Origin: Vibrio alfacsensis
GTDB lineage: Bacteria > Pseudomonadota > Gammaproteobacteria > Enterobacterales > Vibrionaceae
Assembly: GCF_003544875.1 (NCBI RefSeq)
Contig: NZ_CP032094.1
Location: 434,001-498,000, forward strand
Direction: 5' to 3'
Length of the DNA: 64,000 nt
Below the pieces are notes generated by a model. It was not told the origin of the DNA. It ran no database searches and was given only the letters and a program-made list of their open reading frames with translations. Made by a program: the position numbers and the translations under genes. The stretch's first letter is position 1. Each line of letters begins with the position of its first letter. This document shows, piece by piece, positions 7,293 to 17,119 of the stretch.

Positions 7293-8624
7293 TTGCAATT
7301 TAAAGATCTGGGCCTAGACAACCGATTGTTGAAGAACCTGAAACACTACGATTTTAAAAAACCGACTGACATTCAGAAGCAGGCAATACCTGTAGTGATT
7401 GCCGGTAAGGATCTATTGGCATCTTCGAAAACGGGTTCGGGCAAGACTTTGGCGTTTGTATTGCCAATGCTTCACAAGTCTCTTAAGACGAAATCTTTTT
7501 CTGCGAAAGATCCTCGTGCGGTGATTCTTGCTCCAACGCGTGAACTTGCCAAACAGGTGTATGGTGAACTGCGTTCTATGCTGGCGGGTTTAACCTATGA
7601 TGCGACTTTGATTCTTGGTGGTGAGAACTTTAACGACCAGGTGAAAGCGCTTCGTCGTTACCCTAAGTTTATCGTGGCAACGCCAGGACGTTTGGCGGAC
7701 CATTTGGAGCACCGTTCTCTTTACCTAGATGGATTAGAAACACTGATCTTAGATGAAGCTGACCGTATGCTAGATCTTGGTTTTGCTCCAGAGCTGCGTC
7801 GTATTCATAAAGCAGCTAAACACCGTCGTCGTCAAACGTTGATGTTTTCAGCAACACTCGACCACGCAGAAGTGAACGACATCGCAGCAGAGATGTTGAA
7901 TGCACCAAAGCGTATTGCGGTTGGCGTATCGAATGAACAGCACAAAGACATTGAGCAGAAATTCTACTTGTGTGATCACCTAGATCATAAGGAAGCGATT
8001 CTTGAGCGTGTCTTAGAAGAAGCGGAATACCGTCAGGTTATTATCTTTACTGCAACGCGTGATGATACTGAGCGTTTAACCAATAAGCTGAATGAGAAAA
8101 AGCTTAAAGCGGTGGCATTAAGTGGTAACTTGAACCAAACGCAACGTAATACCATCATGAGCCAGTTTGAACGTGCAGTGTTCAAGATTTTGGTTACCAC
8201 GGACGTAGCATCTCGTGGTTTGGATATTTCAACCGTTACTCACGTAATCAACTTTGATATGCCAAAACATACAGAAGAGTACGTACACCGTGTAGGTCGT
8301 ACTGGGCGTGCAGGTAACAAAGGTGATGCAGTTTCGCTTGTTGGTCCAAAAGACTGGGATAGCTTTAAGCGCGTAGAAGCGTACCTACAGCAAGATCTAA
8401 ATTTCTCTGTACTTGAGGGCTTGAAAGGTAAGTTTACTGGCCTGAAACCTAAGAAACAGGATTTTCGTAACAAGAAAGCAGCAACGCCAAAAGCTCGTCC
8501 TCAAGCGAAGAAAGTTGCAAAAGCACCTGCTAAACGTGATAAGAGTTACTACCAAAACGTGGCTGTGGGTGACAACGTGTTTATTCCTAAGAAAAAGCCT
8601 GCAGAGCCAAGCGCTGAAGATTAA
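7293..8624 (+). CDS. DEAD-box ATP-dependent RNA helicase
   Basis: From the TTG at 7293 the protein has 443 residues and begins (M)QFKDLGLDNRLLKNL, the usual start of this family. GGAG lies 6 nt upstream, so I prefer it to the TTG at 7197 or the ATG at 7245. Motifs appear in order: Q-motif region (TDIQKQAIP), motif I SKTGSGKT, motif Ia PTRELAKQ, motif Ib TPGRL, motif II DEAD, motif III SAT, then helicase-C motifs including TDVASRGLD and HRVGRTGRAG. The basic tail (about 395-443, lysine- and alanine-rich) should bind RNA. Likely involved in ribosome assembly or RNA turnover. The exact subfamily is uncertain. A strong terminator follows. Confidence 0.93.
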   Translation: MQFKDLGLDNRLLKNLKHYDFKKPTDIQKQAIPVVIAGKDLLASSKTGSGKTLAFVLPMLHKSLKTKSFSAKDPRAVILAPTRELAKQVYGELRSMLAGLTYDATLILGGENFNDQVKALRRYPKFIVATPGRLADHLEHRSLYLDGLETLILDEADRMLDLGFAPELRRIHKAAKHRRRQTLMFSATLDHAEVNDIAAEMLNAPKRIAVGVSNEQHKDIEQKFYLCDHLDHKEAILERVLEEAEYRQVIIFTATRDDTERLTNKLNEKKLKAVALSGNLNQTQRNTIMSQFERAVFKILVTTDVASRGLDISTVTHVINFDMPKHTEEYVHRVGRTGRAGNKGDAVSLVGPKDWDSFKRVEAYLQQDLNFSVLEGLKGKFTGLKPKKQDFRNKKAATPKARPQAKKVAKAPAKRDKSYYQNVAVGDNVFIPKKKPAEPSAED

Positions 8625-8654
8625 ATTTCAGAACATTACTCATCTATTTCAGAG

Positions 8655-8684
8655 GTCCGAACATATTGTTCGGACTTTTTTTTT
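8655..8684 (+). terminator. Rho-independent terminator of the helicase gene
   Basis: GTCCGAACA (8655-8663) pairs with TGTTCGGAC (8667-8675) around a 3-nt loop and is followed by nine T residues. Confidence 0.93.
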
Positions 8685-8840
8685 GCCATCAAATCTTAAA
8701 CTTCTTTCTCAATTATCCTATCGACAAGCCCTAATCATGGCTGTTTTCTTGATATCAACTAAGCCTCCAAATCTCGACTTTGCACACATAAGCCGCAATG
8801 AGCTGAAAAAATAGGCGTTAAATAATAGCGCTCTTTAATA

Positions 8841-8880
8841 TGTCACATAGGCTTCAACGAAGTGAAACACAACTGTCACA
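8841..8880 (+). promoter_or_regulatory. Possible PhoB half-sites upstream of pstS
   Basis: TGTCACA occurs at 8841-8847 and, as CTGTCACA, at 8873-8880. These resemble the CTGTCAT direct repeats of Pho boxes but lie 32-33 bp apart rather than 11. A PhoB-controlled promoter for pstSCAB is expected from family knowledge; this exact assignment is weak. Confidence 0.35.
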
Positions 8881-8949
8881 ATAGGATTCTAAAGTGAGCA
8901 CCGTTCAAGTGAAAAACAACGGCAATGAAGCCACTTAAAGGAAATTGTG

Positions 8950-9771
8950 ATGAAAAAGACAGTAATCGGTGCAATCGCACTTCTAGGCGCAATGGCAGTG
9001 ACTCCTGTTTCTGCTAAAGAAACTATCTCTGCAGTGGGTTCTAGCAGCGTAACGCCACTGATGGAAGTTTTCTCTGAAACATACATGAAGACAAACCCAA
9101 ACGTATTTATTGAAGTTCAAGGCCCTGGTTCATCTGCTGGTGTTAAAGCAGCGAAAAACGGTTCAGCGGACCTAGGTATGTCTTCTCGTAACCTAAAAGA
9201 CGATGAGAAAGAGTCTGCTCTTAAAGAAGAGACAGTTGCTCTTGACGGTATTGCAGTAGTTGTAAATCCACAAAATAAACTAGCAGGCCTAACGGCAGAC
9301 CAAGTTACTGCAATCTACAAAGGTGAAGTAACAAACTGGAAAGATGTTGGCGGCGCAGATAAACCAATCGTAGCAATCACTCGTGATACGGCTTCTGGTA
9401 CTCGCGGCGCATTCGAAGACATCATGTCTCTAAAAATGAAAGTTTCTGGTATGAAAGTATCTGCAATCTCTCAACGCGCTCAAGTTGCAAATGGTAACGG
9501 TGCATTGAAAACAATGGTTGCTTCTAACCCATACGCAATTGGCTACATCTCGCTGGGTACAGTAGATAGCTCTGTAAATGCGTTGCCAATCGACGGTGTT
9601 GAAGCATCAGTAGACAACGTGAAGAACGGTTCATACAAAGTGGCTCGTCCATTCCTAGTGCTTTACAAAGATGGTAAGCCATCAGCTGAAGCTCAGAAAT
9701 TCCTAGACTGGATGCTAACGGATGAAGCGCAAGCTCTAGTAGACCAAAAAGGCTACATCTCAGTTAACTAA
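8950..9771 (+). CDS. pstS: Periplasmic phosphate-binding protein PstS
   Basis: The 273-residue precursor binds inorganic phosphate and hands it to PstCAB. It has a signal peptide (MKKTVIGAIALLGAMAVTPVSA) and the short PstS fold. Phosphate-contact regions are visible as VGSSSVTPL near 26-34, GPGSSAGVKAAKNG near 59-72 and TRDTASGTRGAF near 144-155. I start at the ATG at 8950 rather than the GTG one codon earlier, because AAGGAAA lies at a proper distance. It is the first gene of pstSCAB; a stable hairpin after its stop may keep PstS levels above those of the membrane genes. Confidence 0.95.
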   Translation: MKKTVIGAIALLGAMAVTPVSAKETISAVGSSSVTPLMEVFSETYMKTNPNVFIEVQGPGSSAGVKAAKNGSADLGMSSRNLKDDEKESALKEETVALDGIAVVVNPQNKLAGLTADQVTAIYKGEVTNWKDVGGADKPIVAITRDTASGTRGAFEDIMSLKMKVSGMKVSAISQRAQVANGNGALKTMVASNPYAIGYISLGTVDSSVNALPIDGVEASVDNVKNGSYKVARPFLVLYKDGKPSAEAQKFLDWMLTDEAQALVDQKGYISVN

Positions 9772-9791
9772 TTCAATCGGGCTCTATGTTT

Positions 9792-9817
9792 GCTCAGCCC
9801 ACCATTTCGGGCTGAGC
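9792..9817 (+). terminator. Intercistronic hairpin between pstS and pstC
   Basis: GCTCAGCCC (9792-9800) and GGGCTGAGC (9809-9817) form a perfect 9-bp stem with an 8-nt loop. The following sequence is pyrimidine-rich but has no long T-run. It fits a partial terminator or RNA-stabilising element giving differential expression within the operon. Confidence 0.65.
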
Positions 9818-9869
9818 CTCTTCAATTCATCGAGCTCTATGGCAATGCCAAGAGCCGAGAGATTTATAA

Positions 9870-10802
9870 ATGACCATCGCAACCAATAGTGAAAAGCTTA
9901 TGACTACTGACGCAAAAGCGATCAGCAAGCCAGGCCTACGCGAAAAACGCCGCGTTGATTGGAAAGAACGTATCTTCCATGGCTTGTTCCTGACCAGTGC
10001 CGTTATCGGTATCGTATCACTAGCAGTTATCGCATATTTCATCGTTCGAGAAAGTATCCCTGCCTTCCAAGCAGCTGGTGTCTCGGGTATCGTTTTAGGC
10101 CAAAACTGGTTACCGCCAGCACTTTACGGTGTTGCAACCATGATTGTGGCATCCATCGTTTCTACGGCAGGCGCGGTGATTGTGGGTGTGCCAATCGGTG
10201 TTTTGACCGCCATCTTTATCGCAGAAATTGCGCCAAAACGTCTGGCTGATGTTATTCGTCCCGCAGTAGAACTGCTTGCTGGCATTCCATCGGTCGTGTA
10301 TGGCTTCTTTGGCCTCGTTATCATCGTTCCATTAATCCAGAATGTATTCGATGTGCCAGCAGGCAATACCATCTTGGCGGGTATTATTGTTCTTGGCGTG
10401 ATGATTCTACCAACCGTAATTACGGTTTCTGAAACGTCTATCCGTGCGGTTCCTCGTACTTACAAAGAAGGTTCTTTGGCACTGGGCGCATCTAAAATCT
10501 ACACCATCTTTAAATTGCTCGTTCCAGCGGCTCGCTCAGGCATCATGACGGGTGTGATCTTGGGTATTGGTCGTGCATTAGGTGAAACCATGGCGATCAT
10601 CATGGTGATGGGTAACGCACCTGCAATGCCAGAGGGCATACTAGATTCAGCGCGTACGCTAACGGCTAACATCGCGATTGAAATGTCTTACGCAAGCGGT
10701 ATTCATGCGAATGCGCTCTACGCGACAGGTGTTGTACTTCTGGTCTTCATCATGTCATTGAATGCAGTACTGCTGTACCTAAACCGAGAAAAAGCGAAAT
10801 AA
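9870..10802 (+). CDS. pstC: Phosphate ABC transporter permease PstC
   Basis: This 310-residue inner-membrane permease pairs with PstA to form the phosphate channel. About six transmembrane helices are apparent; the first is near residues 35-60 after a basic cytoplasmic tail. The ABC-permease coupling loop that contacts PstB is seen as ETSIRAVPRTYKEGSLALGASKIYTI (about 185-210), and the downstream IGRALGETMAIIMVMG segment is characteristic of PstC. The ATG at 9870 has only a weak GAGAG site upstream; an in-frame ATG at 9900 is an alternative. It is second in pstSCAB, 22 bp before pstA. Confidence 0.94.
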   Translation: MTIATNSEKLMTTDAKAISKPGLREKRRVDWKERIFHGLFLTSAVIGIVSLAVIAYFIVRESIPAFQAAGVSGIVLGQNWLPPALYGVATMIVASIVSTAGAVIVGVPIGVLTAIFIAEIAPKRLADVIRPAVELLAGIPSVVYGFFGLVIIVPLIQNVFDVPAGNTILAGIIVLGVMILPTVITVSETSIRAVPRTYKEGSLALGASKIYTIFKLLVPAARSGIMTGVILGIGRALGETMAIIMVMGNAPAMPEGILDSARTLTANIAIEMSYASGIHANALYATGVVLLVFIMSLNAVLLYLNREKAK

Positions 10803-10824
10803 TCGCTCGTTAAAGGTGACTAAT

Positions 10825-11688
10825 ATGGATCGCGTAAAACTAAAACAAGCACGTCAGTTCAAAGACAATATCTTTAATGCTCTAGTTTGGACTTCGGCAG
10901 CACTTACGGTAGGTTTTTTGTTCTGGATTATCTGGTACATCCTATCGAATGGTCTACAGCACGTAGATTGGAATTTTATTACTGATGACTATACTCGCAC
11001 AGGTGAAGAGCACGGCATCTTCCCAATGATTGTGTCGACAATTTACATGGTTATCGCGTCAATCGCAGTGGCTGCGCCACTCGGTATCATGACGGCTATT
11101 TACTTAACTGAATATGCGAAAGTAGGCAGTCGTTTGGTGAAAATCATTCGATTCTGTACCGAGTCATTGGCAGGCATCCCGTCGATCATCTTCGGTCTGT
11201 TCGGTATGACTTTCTTCGTGGCGATTCTTGGCCTTGGCTTCTCGATTCTATCGGGCGCATTGACACTAAGTATCTTAATCCTGCCAGTTATCATCCGTAC
11301 GACGGAAGAAGCGTTGATGGCAGTACCACAAACGTACCGTGAGGGCTCATACGGCCTAGGTGCATCTAAGATTTACACTATCTGGCGTTTGATTCTTCCG
11401 AGCGCAATGCCAGGTATCTTAACTTCGGTCATTCTAAGTATTGGTCGTGTCATTGGTGAGTCTGCTCCAGTATTCCTGACAGCAGGTATGGTTGCTCGTA
11501 TTCCGGATTCTTTATTGGATTCAGGTCGTACGCTGACTGTTCACCTATACAAACTGACTACCGAACTGTTTACCATTGAGGAATGGAACCAGGCTTACGG
11601 TACCGCAACAGTGCTGATTGTCGTTGTTCTTTTGATCAACATGTTCACAAAACTGATTGCACGACGTTTTAACACAGCAACTTACTAA
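10825..11688 (+). CDS. pstA: Phosphate ABC transporter permease PstA
   Basis: This 287-residue permease partners PstC. Transmembrane segments begin at about residue 20 (VWTSAALTVGFLFWIIWYI). The coupling loop EEALMAVPQTYREGSYGLGASKIYTI (about 170-195) and IGRVIGESAPVFLTAGM match PstA. I prefer the ATG at 10825 because AAAGGTGA sits 5 nt upstream; the GTG three codons earlier overlaps that ribosome site. Third gene of the pst operon. Confidence 0.94.
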   Translation: MDRVKLKQARQFKDNIFNALVWTSAALTVGFLFWIIWYILSNGLQHVDWNFITDDYTRTGEEHGIFPMIVSTIYMVIASIAVAAPLGIMTAIYLTEYAKVGSRLVKIIRFCTESLAGIPSIIFGLFGMTFFVAILGLGFSILSGALTLSILILPVIIRTTEEALMAVPQTYREGSYGLGASKIYTIWRLILPSAMPGILTSVILSIGRVIGESAPVFLTAGMVARIPDSLLDSGRTLTVHLYKLTTELFTIEEWNQAYGTATVLIVVVLLINMFTKLIARRFNTATY

Positions 11689-11747
11689 CAAAATCAATTT
11701 AGAACGTAAGTAAAAGACACGAATTCAAGATTTAAGAGATTAAGATA

Positions 11748-12497
11748 ATGAACAAGTTTGATATTGAAAACCTAGACCTGTTTTACGGCGACAACCAAGC
11801 ACTGAAATCAATCAACCTACCAATTCCTGTTCGCCAAGTAACCGCGTTAATCGGCCCATCTGGTTGTGGTAAATCAACGCTTTTACGCTGTTTGAACCGC
11901 ATGAACGATCTCATCGAAGGGGTGAAGATCACTGGTAAACTGGCCATGGACGGTGAAGATATCTATGGCAACATCGACGTAGCGGATCTTCGTATCAAAG
12001 TAGGTATGGTGTTCCAAAAACCAAACCCATTCCCGATGAGTATCTACGAGAACGTGGCGTACGGCCTCCGCGCACAAGGCATCAAAGATAAGAAGCACAT
12101 TGACGAAGTGGTTGAGCAATCTTTAAGAAGTGCAGCACTATGGGATGAAGTTAAAGACCGTCTTAAATCACACGCATTTGGTTTGTCTGGTGGTCAGCAA
12201 CAGCGTTTGTGTATTGCGCGTACGATTGCAATGGAACCGGATGTGATTCTAATGGATGAACCGACATCGGCGCTTGATCCTATTGCAACACACAAAATTG
12301 AAGAATTGATGGAAGAGCTGAAGAAGAACTACACCATCGTCATCGTGACACACTCAATGCAACAAGCGCGTCGTATTTCAGATCGTACTGCGTTCTTTTT
12401 GATGGGTGAGTTGGTTGAGCATGATGATACACAAATTATCTTTAGCGAGCCGAAAGACGACCGTACTCAGGGTTACGTAAATGGCGACTTCGGTTGA
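11748..12497 (+). CDS. pstB: Phosphate ABC transporter ATPase PstB
   Basis: This 249-residue cytoplasmic ATPase powers PstCA. Walker A is GPSGCGKST at residues 36-44, the signature is LSGGQQQR, Walker B is [13 protein letters not shown], and the switch histidine is in [10 protein letters not shown]. Length is standard. It closes the operon; no phoU follows, and a terminator begins about 50 bp downstream. A phoU or phoBR set is not in this window, so control must come from elsewhere. Confidence 0.96.
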   Translation: MNKFDIENLDLFYGDNQALKSINLPIPVRQVTALIGPSGCGKSTLLRCLNRMNDLIEGVKITGKLAMDGEDIYGNIDVADLRIKVGMVFQKPNPFPMSIYENVAYGLRAQGIKDKKHIDEVVEQSLRSAALWDEVKDRLKSHAFGLSGGQQQRLCIARTIAMEPDVILMDEPTSALDPIATHKIEELMEELKKNYTIVIVTHSMQQARRISDRTAFFLMGELVEHDDTQIIFSEPKDDRTQGYVNGDFG

Positions 12498-12545
12498 TTT
12501 CAGTATTTACTGGTACAAAAAATAACTATAAGCGATGGAAATCTT

Positions 12546-12572
12546 GCCCCTCTCAATGAGGGGCCTTTTTTT
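12546..12572 (+). terminator. Rho-independent terminator of pstSCAB
   Basis: GCCCCTC (12546-12552) pairs with GAGGGGC (12558-12564) over a 5-nt loop, followed by a seven-T run. Confidence 0.93.
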
Positions 12573-12750
12573 ATTTGCAGTATGTAATTCCAATGAAACA
12601 CTGGTCTAAAAATGTTGAAAGGTTCTCGATTGTGAAATTAAGGGGACATTTTTTGCGAAAGACTTAACAGCTCAATTTAATTGCCATTGATTGCATATGT
12701 GTACGTAAGTAGCTTTCATTCAAAGATAATGCGTCGGTAGGGTTGGCTGG

Positions 12751-14874
12751 ATGAGTTTAAAACGTTTTACAAGAACCGTCTCTTCTACAAGAGATCACCG
12801 GTTGTTAGCCGAAGCGATATTTCAGTATTTAGAACAGCACTTTGGGCCTAGCGCAATCGCGATATTTGATGACCCACTAACCAACCCATTAGACTCACTT
12901 CGATTTGTTCAAGGAGAGTTTTATTCTATCCGCAAGTATCCAGAGCCCTTTTGGGAGTGGGCTAGTCAGTTTGATACTTCAGAGAGCATTATCCCTTTAG
13001 CCATTAATACTTGTAACTGGAACCACACCGATGATCTTGGTGGTGAAAGCTATATCATGATGCTCGATAACACGCCGATTAAACGCACCTATTTACTCAT
13101 TCAAAACGTTCATGAGCATACTGCCCACAATATTTATGAGCAAAGCTATGATGCGATGCAGCTTGCCGCTTCTCGTTGGCAATGTATTCGCGCGGAAAAA
13201 AACGCATCACAGGAAATAAAACAGCGAGATGCTCGAGAAGCAAAATACGTCGATGAAATAAGTCAACGTGAGCGTTTTATTGAGAATATGAAACTTGTTC
13301 AGCAAGTAGCATTAGACATCTCAAACCCATATTCTCTTAAAGAACTTTATCTTAAAGCGGTCGATGCGCTGCGTGAACGCTTGGGCTTTGATCGCTCAAC
13401 GCTGATGCTACTTGATATGAAAAAGCGTAGCTTTAGCGGAACATATGGCACGAATGAAGCCGGAGACACCATTGATGAATTTCATACACAGTATGATCTT
13501 CACCAGTTGAGTGAAGAATATATCGAAGCGTTATCAAACGTAGAATGCAACTTAGTCGTGATTGAAAATACCCCAATTTATACGGCTGGAAAAGTGGTTG
13601 GCCTTGGCTGGAATGCCATGCTTATTTTGAGAGACAATGAGAAACCATTTGGTTGGTTTGCTCTTGATAATTTCATTCACCGTAAACCCATCACTGATTA
13701 TCAAAAGCAAATGTTGGAATCGTTCGGTTCACTTTTTTCTCAAATATTTATCCGCAAGAGACAAGAGCAGAATGTACGAATGCTGCATTCTAGCATGGTA
13801 GAGCTTTCTCGCTGTACAACGGTCAGCGACGTATGTAAGTCAGCGGTCACTTTTGCGATCAACAATTTGGGCATTGACCGTATGGCGGTGTTTTTGACTG
13901 ATGAAGATTGCTCATACATGAAAGGAACGTGGGGAACCAACATTCAAGGCAAGGTCGTTGATGAGTCGTATTTTTATGAACAGACGCAAGATTTTTCGCT
14001 AATTAATTTAGCACGCTCTATGCCCAATGATGTCGCTTTTGAAGAATCGGTGCCGATTTATCACAATTGCAATATTGTTGGTTTTGGCTGGGCAGCAATG
14101 ACGGTGTTAACGTCGAATCGAGGTGTTCCGATTGCGTTTATTGCGGTTGATAACCTTTTGACACGTGCACCATTGACCTCTCAGTTACGTGAGGTGATTC
14201 GCATGTTTGCTTCGAGTTTAGTGGAGGTTCTTCAACGAACTCAGGCACAGGAAGCCATTAGAGCGTTGAATGAAAACCTAGAGCAAGAAGTCAATAAACG
14301 CACGAAAGAGCTGGAAGAGGCCAACCATCAACTCGAAGTATTGTCGAAATTAGATCCCCTAACGCGTTTGGGAAATCGCCGTATGTTGGAGCATGTCATG
14401 CAAAAGTATTGCATGTTCGACCATAAGGAGGTGATTTCATTTGGGCTGATTTTAATTGATATCGACCATTTTGGTTTGTTCAACAATCACTATGGCCATT
14501 TGGAGGGAGATATTGCCTTGATGAGGATTGGCAATATTCTTGAACATCACACCAAAGATGAAGACGAGGTGTTTTGTCGAATTGGAGGTGAGGAGTTCGC
14601 GTTACTGATGATTGGTGCGAACTGTGGTGACGTTAAGCAGCGAGCTGAGCGTATTCGCGGCAGTATTGAAAATGAAGCAATCAAACATTGCCATAATCCA
14701 GAGGGACAGCTGCTGACGGTATCGGTTGGGTGTGCTTGTTATCAAACGTTAGGAAATGAGTTGAACTTTGACTACTTGTATCAACTCTCTGATAAAGCAT
14801 TGTATTTGGCTAAACATAATGGTCGAAATTGTGTTTTTATGTGTAGTTCCGATGACCGAGAGCTTACCGAATAG
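12751..14874 (+). CDS. Diguanylate cyclase with two GAF-like domains
   Basis: The 707-residue cytoplasmic protein lacks membrane segments. After an N-terminal region of about 165 residues and a short coiled coil (about 150-180), two similar sensor domains follow (about 190-330 and 345-500). Both contain the same pattern of GFDRSTLMLLD or GIDRMAVFLTD, then GTWGTN or GTYGTN and VVGLGWNAM or IVGFGWAAM, so they arose by duplication and look like GAF domains. A coiled-coil linker (about 505-535) leads to a GGDEF domain (about 540-700) with DIDHFGLFNNHYGH and an intact GGEEF active site (RIGGEEF). It should make c-di-GMP from GTP. The ligand of the GAF domains is unknown. A monocistronic gene. Confidence 0.9.
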   Translation: MSLKRFTRTVSSTRDHRLLAEAIFQYLEQHFGPSAIAIFDDPLTNPLDSLRFVQGEFYSIRKYPEPFWEWASQFDTSESIIPLAINTCNWNHTDDLGGESYIMMLDNTPIKRTYLLIQNVHEHTAHNIYEQSYDAMQLAASRWQCIRAEKNASQEIKQRDAREAKYVDEISQRERFIENMKLVQQVALDISNPYSLKELYLKAVDALRERLGFDRSTLMLLDMKKRSFSGTYGTNEAGDTIDEFHTQYDLHQLSEEYIEALSNVECNLVVIENTPIYTAGKVVGLGWNAMLILRDNEKPFGWFALDNFIHRKPITDYQKQMLESFGSLFSQIFIRKRQEQNVRMLHSSMVELSRCTTVSDVCKSAVTFAINNLGIDRMAVFLTDEDCSYMKGTWGTNIQGKVVDESYFYEQTQDFSLINLARSMPNDVAFEESVPIYHNCNIVGFGWAAMTVLTSNRGVPIAFIAVDNLLTRAPLTSQLREVIRMFASSLVEVLQRTQAQEAIRALNENLEQEVNKRTKELEEANHQLEVLSKLDPLTRLGNRRMLEHVMQKYCMFDHKEVISFGLILIDIDHFGLFNNHYGHLEGDIALMRIGNILEHHTKDEDEVFCRIGGEEFALLMIGANCGDVKQRAERIRGSIENEAIKHCHNPEGQLLTVSVGCACYQTLGNELNFDYLYQLSDKALYLAKHNGRNCVFMCSSDDRELTE

Positions 14875-14980
14875 CCGAATATTGAATTACCTTGATCTGT
14901 ACTAATTAAGACTTGTTCGCCATTGTACGACCCTGATAATAAACAAGTGGTCGATCAATCGGCGTTGAAGATATCAACTA

Positions 14981-15009
14981 AAATGACAGCTCATGGTGAG
15001 CTGCCATTT
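14981..15009. terminator. Convergent hairpin between GGDEF gene and bat operon
   Basis: AAATGACAGCTC pairs with GAGCTGCCATTT with one mismatch around a 5-nt loop. T-rich sequence lies on the plus-strand side (GTATTTTCGATTTTATTTT). It may terminate both converging units. Confidence 0.7.
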
Positions 15010-15075
15010 GTATTTTCGATTTTATTTTGTTTTTCTTTGCTTTCGCCTTGTTATCGCGACTGTTTTTTCGCTACT

Positions 15076-16725
15076 TTAAAGTTTCTCTAGCTGGTGGCTA
15101 GGTCGACTTTTCTTCGTCTTGGCCAGTTGTTTGATTTTACTCAGCAGATTATCTGCTTTCCATGGGTGTTGATTTGTACCAAAGCGCGCCTGATTCATTA
15201 CGCTTAACTCTTCTTTAACCGCGAGCACCGCTTCTGAAGAGTGATCACAATAGTGTGCGTGAATGTAATCATTAACCGCACGTTCAATTTTGGCACAATC
15301 ACCTTGCCTAATAGTGTCTGCTAATTGTTGGAAAGAAGGTTGAGAACTTGCGTTTTCGGTTCTTTCTTCATTCGTAGTACCGCGCTTTTTCCATAGAATG
15401 ACTGCAATGGTGGAAGAAATAATCCATAACGAGCCAAATACAAAGGTGAGTGTCTGCCATAGAGAATTCACGCCCGCTTGTGAGACGGTTGTGGATGCTT
15501 GTGGTGCAGGCTCAGGAGGTTGTACGTTATCTGCTAACGAGATCAACCCACTGTCACTTTTTTCTACGACTAGCTTAAGCTCGCCAATACTCGCCTGTTT
15601 CGCTTGGTCGAGATTACTGTCCCACCAATTTACGCTATAGCTTGGCAATGAGACTTCGCCAACTTCTGTAGGAATAATGACTTGTTTGACCGTCATGGTC
15701 ACAACGCCATCTCTGCCAGTATTAAACTGCGGCTGTTCAGGGTATATACGCAACGAGCTAGGGTAGTCTATGTTAATGCGTGGCAAATATTCCTCTTGTG
15801 TTCCTCGTGCTTTAATGCGTATGGTGCGAGTGATGGATGAGCCCTGTTTAACGGTGTTTACGACATTTGCTGACAGAGAGTTACCTTGATCATCTTGCCA
15901 GCTTTGAGTTATTTCTAACGCCGAGGCCGGTAACCAGTTTCCTTTGATATCATTAGGAATTGGTTTCACGGTAATGGGCATCTGTTGCGCCGTCGTGTTA
16001 ATTGGCATGACCTTAGTTGAGCCGGTTAAACTATCACCGTAGACGTATGAGCCAGTCAGTTTTGGACCATGAAGTGTGTAAGTTCCTGGTTGCTCAGCGG
16101 TTATGCGGAATGCTTGTTCAACAATGGTAACTTCAAGGCCATCAATGACACGTTGACCTTGCTTCATTTCGCCAGTTGCCTCTAGCTTCATTCCGTCAAT
16201 ACTAGGCGGTATGATTTGAGGGTTATCCAAACGACGAGGATCAACTTTGATCATCAATTGCATTCGGAGGGTTGCCGATTGTTGTGGATATAAAGTGTGG
16301 TTGTCGACACTCATATCGAAGTGGAATAAATCATCCAAATTTGGTTCGGATTGCTCTTTCGTCACTCGCAGTTGAATTGGCTCGGTTTGCATTCCATCAG
16401 CGGTAAAGCTCGGAATTGTCACGATGCCATTTTTCATTGGTGCAATTGAGATGCTCCATTCAGTTCGAACGGATTTGTGACCATTAATATTGTTGCTTGA
16501 ACGACCATAACGAGGCTGCCCGAGAAAGAAGTCATTTTTCAATACATTGAAATTAATCGCATCGGATCCTAGCTCAGTATCCGCTACGACCCTTAAGTTG
16601 ATCACTTCGTTTTGAGCTACTTGTGTTTTATTCACACTAGCTTGAAGGCTTTGAGCAAAAGCCGAAATGCTAGTTAGTAGGCCGGCCATCAGAACAAAGA
16701 CCAGTTTTGCGCCTTTTTTCATCAT
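15076..16725 (-). CDS. batD: BatD-like protein
   Basis: From the ATG at 16725 the protein has 549 residues; AGGAGTGG lies 7 nt upstream, and upstream in-frame codons lack similarity. It has a signal peptide (KGAKLVFVLMAGLLTSISAFA), a long periplasmic beta-rich BatD region (about 25-420), one transmembrane helix (about 430-455, SLWQTLTFVFGSLWIIS) followed by KKRG, and a cytoplasmic tail of about 90 residues. Bat proteins form membrane complexes of uncertain function linked to stress tolerance and the cell envelope. It is the last gene of the minus-strand MoxR-Bat operon; its start lies 4 bp after the expected stop of the preceding VWA/TPR gene. Confidence 0.88.
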   Translation of the reverse strand: MMKKGAKLVFVLMAGLLTSISAFAQSLQASVNKTQVAQNEVINLRVVADTELGSDAINFNVLKNDFFLGQPRYGRSSNNINGHKSVRTEWSISIAPMKNGIVTIPSFTADGMQTEPIQLRVTKEQSEPNLDDLFHFDMSVDNHTLYPQQSATLRMQLMIKVDPRRLDNPQIIPPSIDGMKLEATGEMKQGQRVIDGLEVTIVEQAFRITAEQPGTYTLHGPKLTGSYVYGDSLTGSTKVMPINTTAQQMPITVKPIPNDIKGNWLPASALEITQSWQDDQGNSLSANVVNTVKQGSSITRTIRIKARGTQEEYLPRINIDYPSSLRIYPEQPQFNTGRDGVVTMTVKQVIIPTEVGEVSLPSYSVNWWDSNLDQAKQASIGELKLVVEKSDSGLISLADNVQPPEPAPQASTTVSQAGVNSLWQTLTFVFGSLWIISSTIAVILWKKRGTTNEERTENASSQPSFQQLADTIRQGDCAKIERAVNDYIHAHYCDHSSEAVLAVKEELSVMNQARFGTNQHPWKADNLLSKIKQLAKTKKSRPSHQLEKL

Positions 16726-16729
16726 GGAC

Positions 16730-17119
16730 TTACCACTCCTTATTTGATTGTTGTGGACGTTGTTTTTGCTGAGCTTGTAACTGCATTTGTGCACGAAGTA
16801 AAAAACTTGGATCTCGTGCACTTTCTACGGCTTCAAGTCGGCGAAATTCAGGATCATCCTGGTGGGGTTGGTCTGGTTGAGCCTGTGCTTGCACTGATTC
16901 GCTTTGTTGTTCGCCTTGCACTTCTTCTTGTTTCGCTTTTCGGCTCAGTTGTTTGCTTTTCTTTTTATTTTCAGATTTTGTGGGTTTTGTGACTGCTGCC
17001 CTTGCTCTTGTTTAGCGTCATTTTGAGACTTTTGTTGCTGCTGTTGCTGCTGTTGCTGCTGTTGCTCTCTGTTGCTGCTGTTGCTGCTGTTGCTGCTGTT
17101 GCTGCTGTTACTGTTGCTG
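16730..17119 (-). pseudogene. Detached C-terminal part of the VWA/TPR/polyQ protein
   Basis: After the TAG at 17120 the reading frame of the upstream VWA/TPR gene is broken by a TAA and by a +1 shift near 17067-17072 (CAGAGAG), then restored by a -1 shift in an A run near 16976-16979. The coding pattern nevertheless continues: QKSQNDAKQEQGQQSQNP, then a lysine-rich stretch, then a conserved-looking end (DDPEFRRLEAVESARDPSFL, later QQSNKEW). The final stop is at 16730, 4 bp before batD. The net frame is zero, since 16730-18583 is exactly 618 codons, which indicates that the intact gene spans both parts. Confidence 0.75.

Noticed and set aside
8515..8814. 99-codon plus-strand ORF overlapping the helicase end
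   Set aside because: It overlaps the helicase tail in another frame and runs through the terminator at 8655-8684; no ribosome site or family resemblance.
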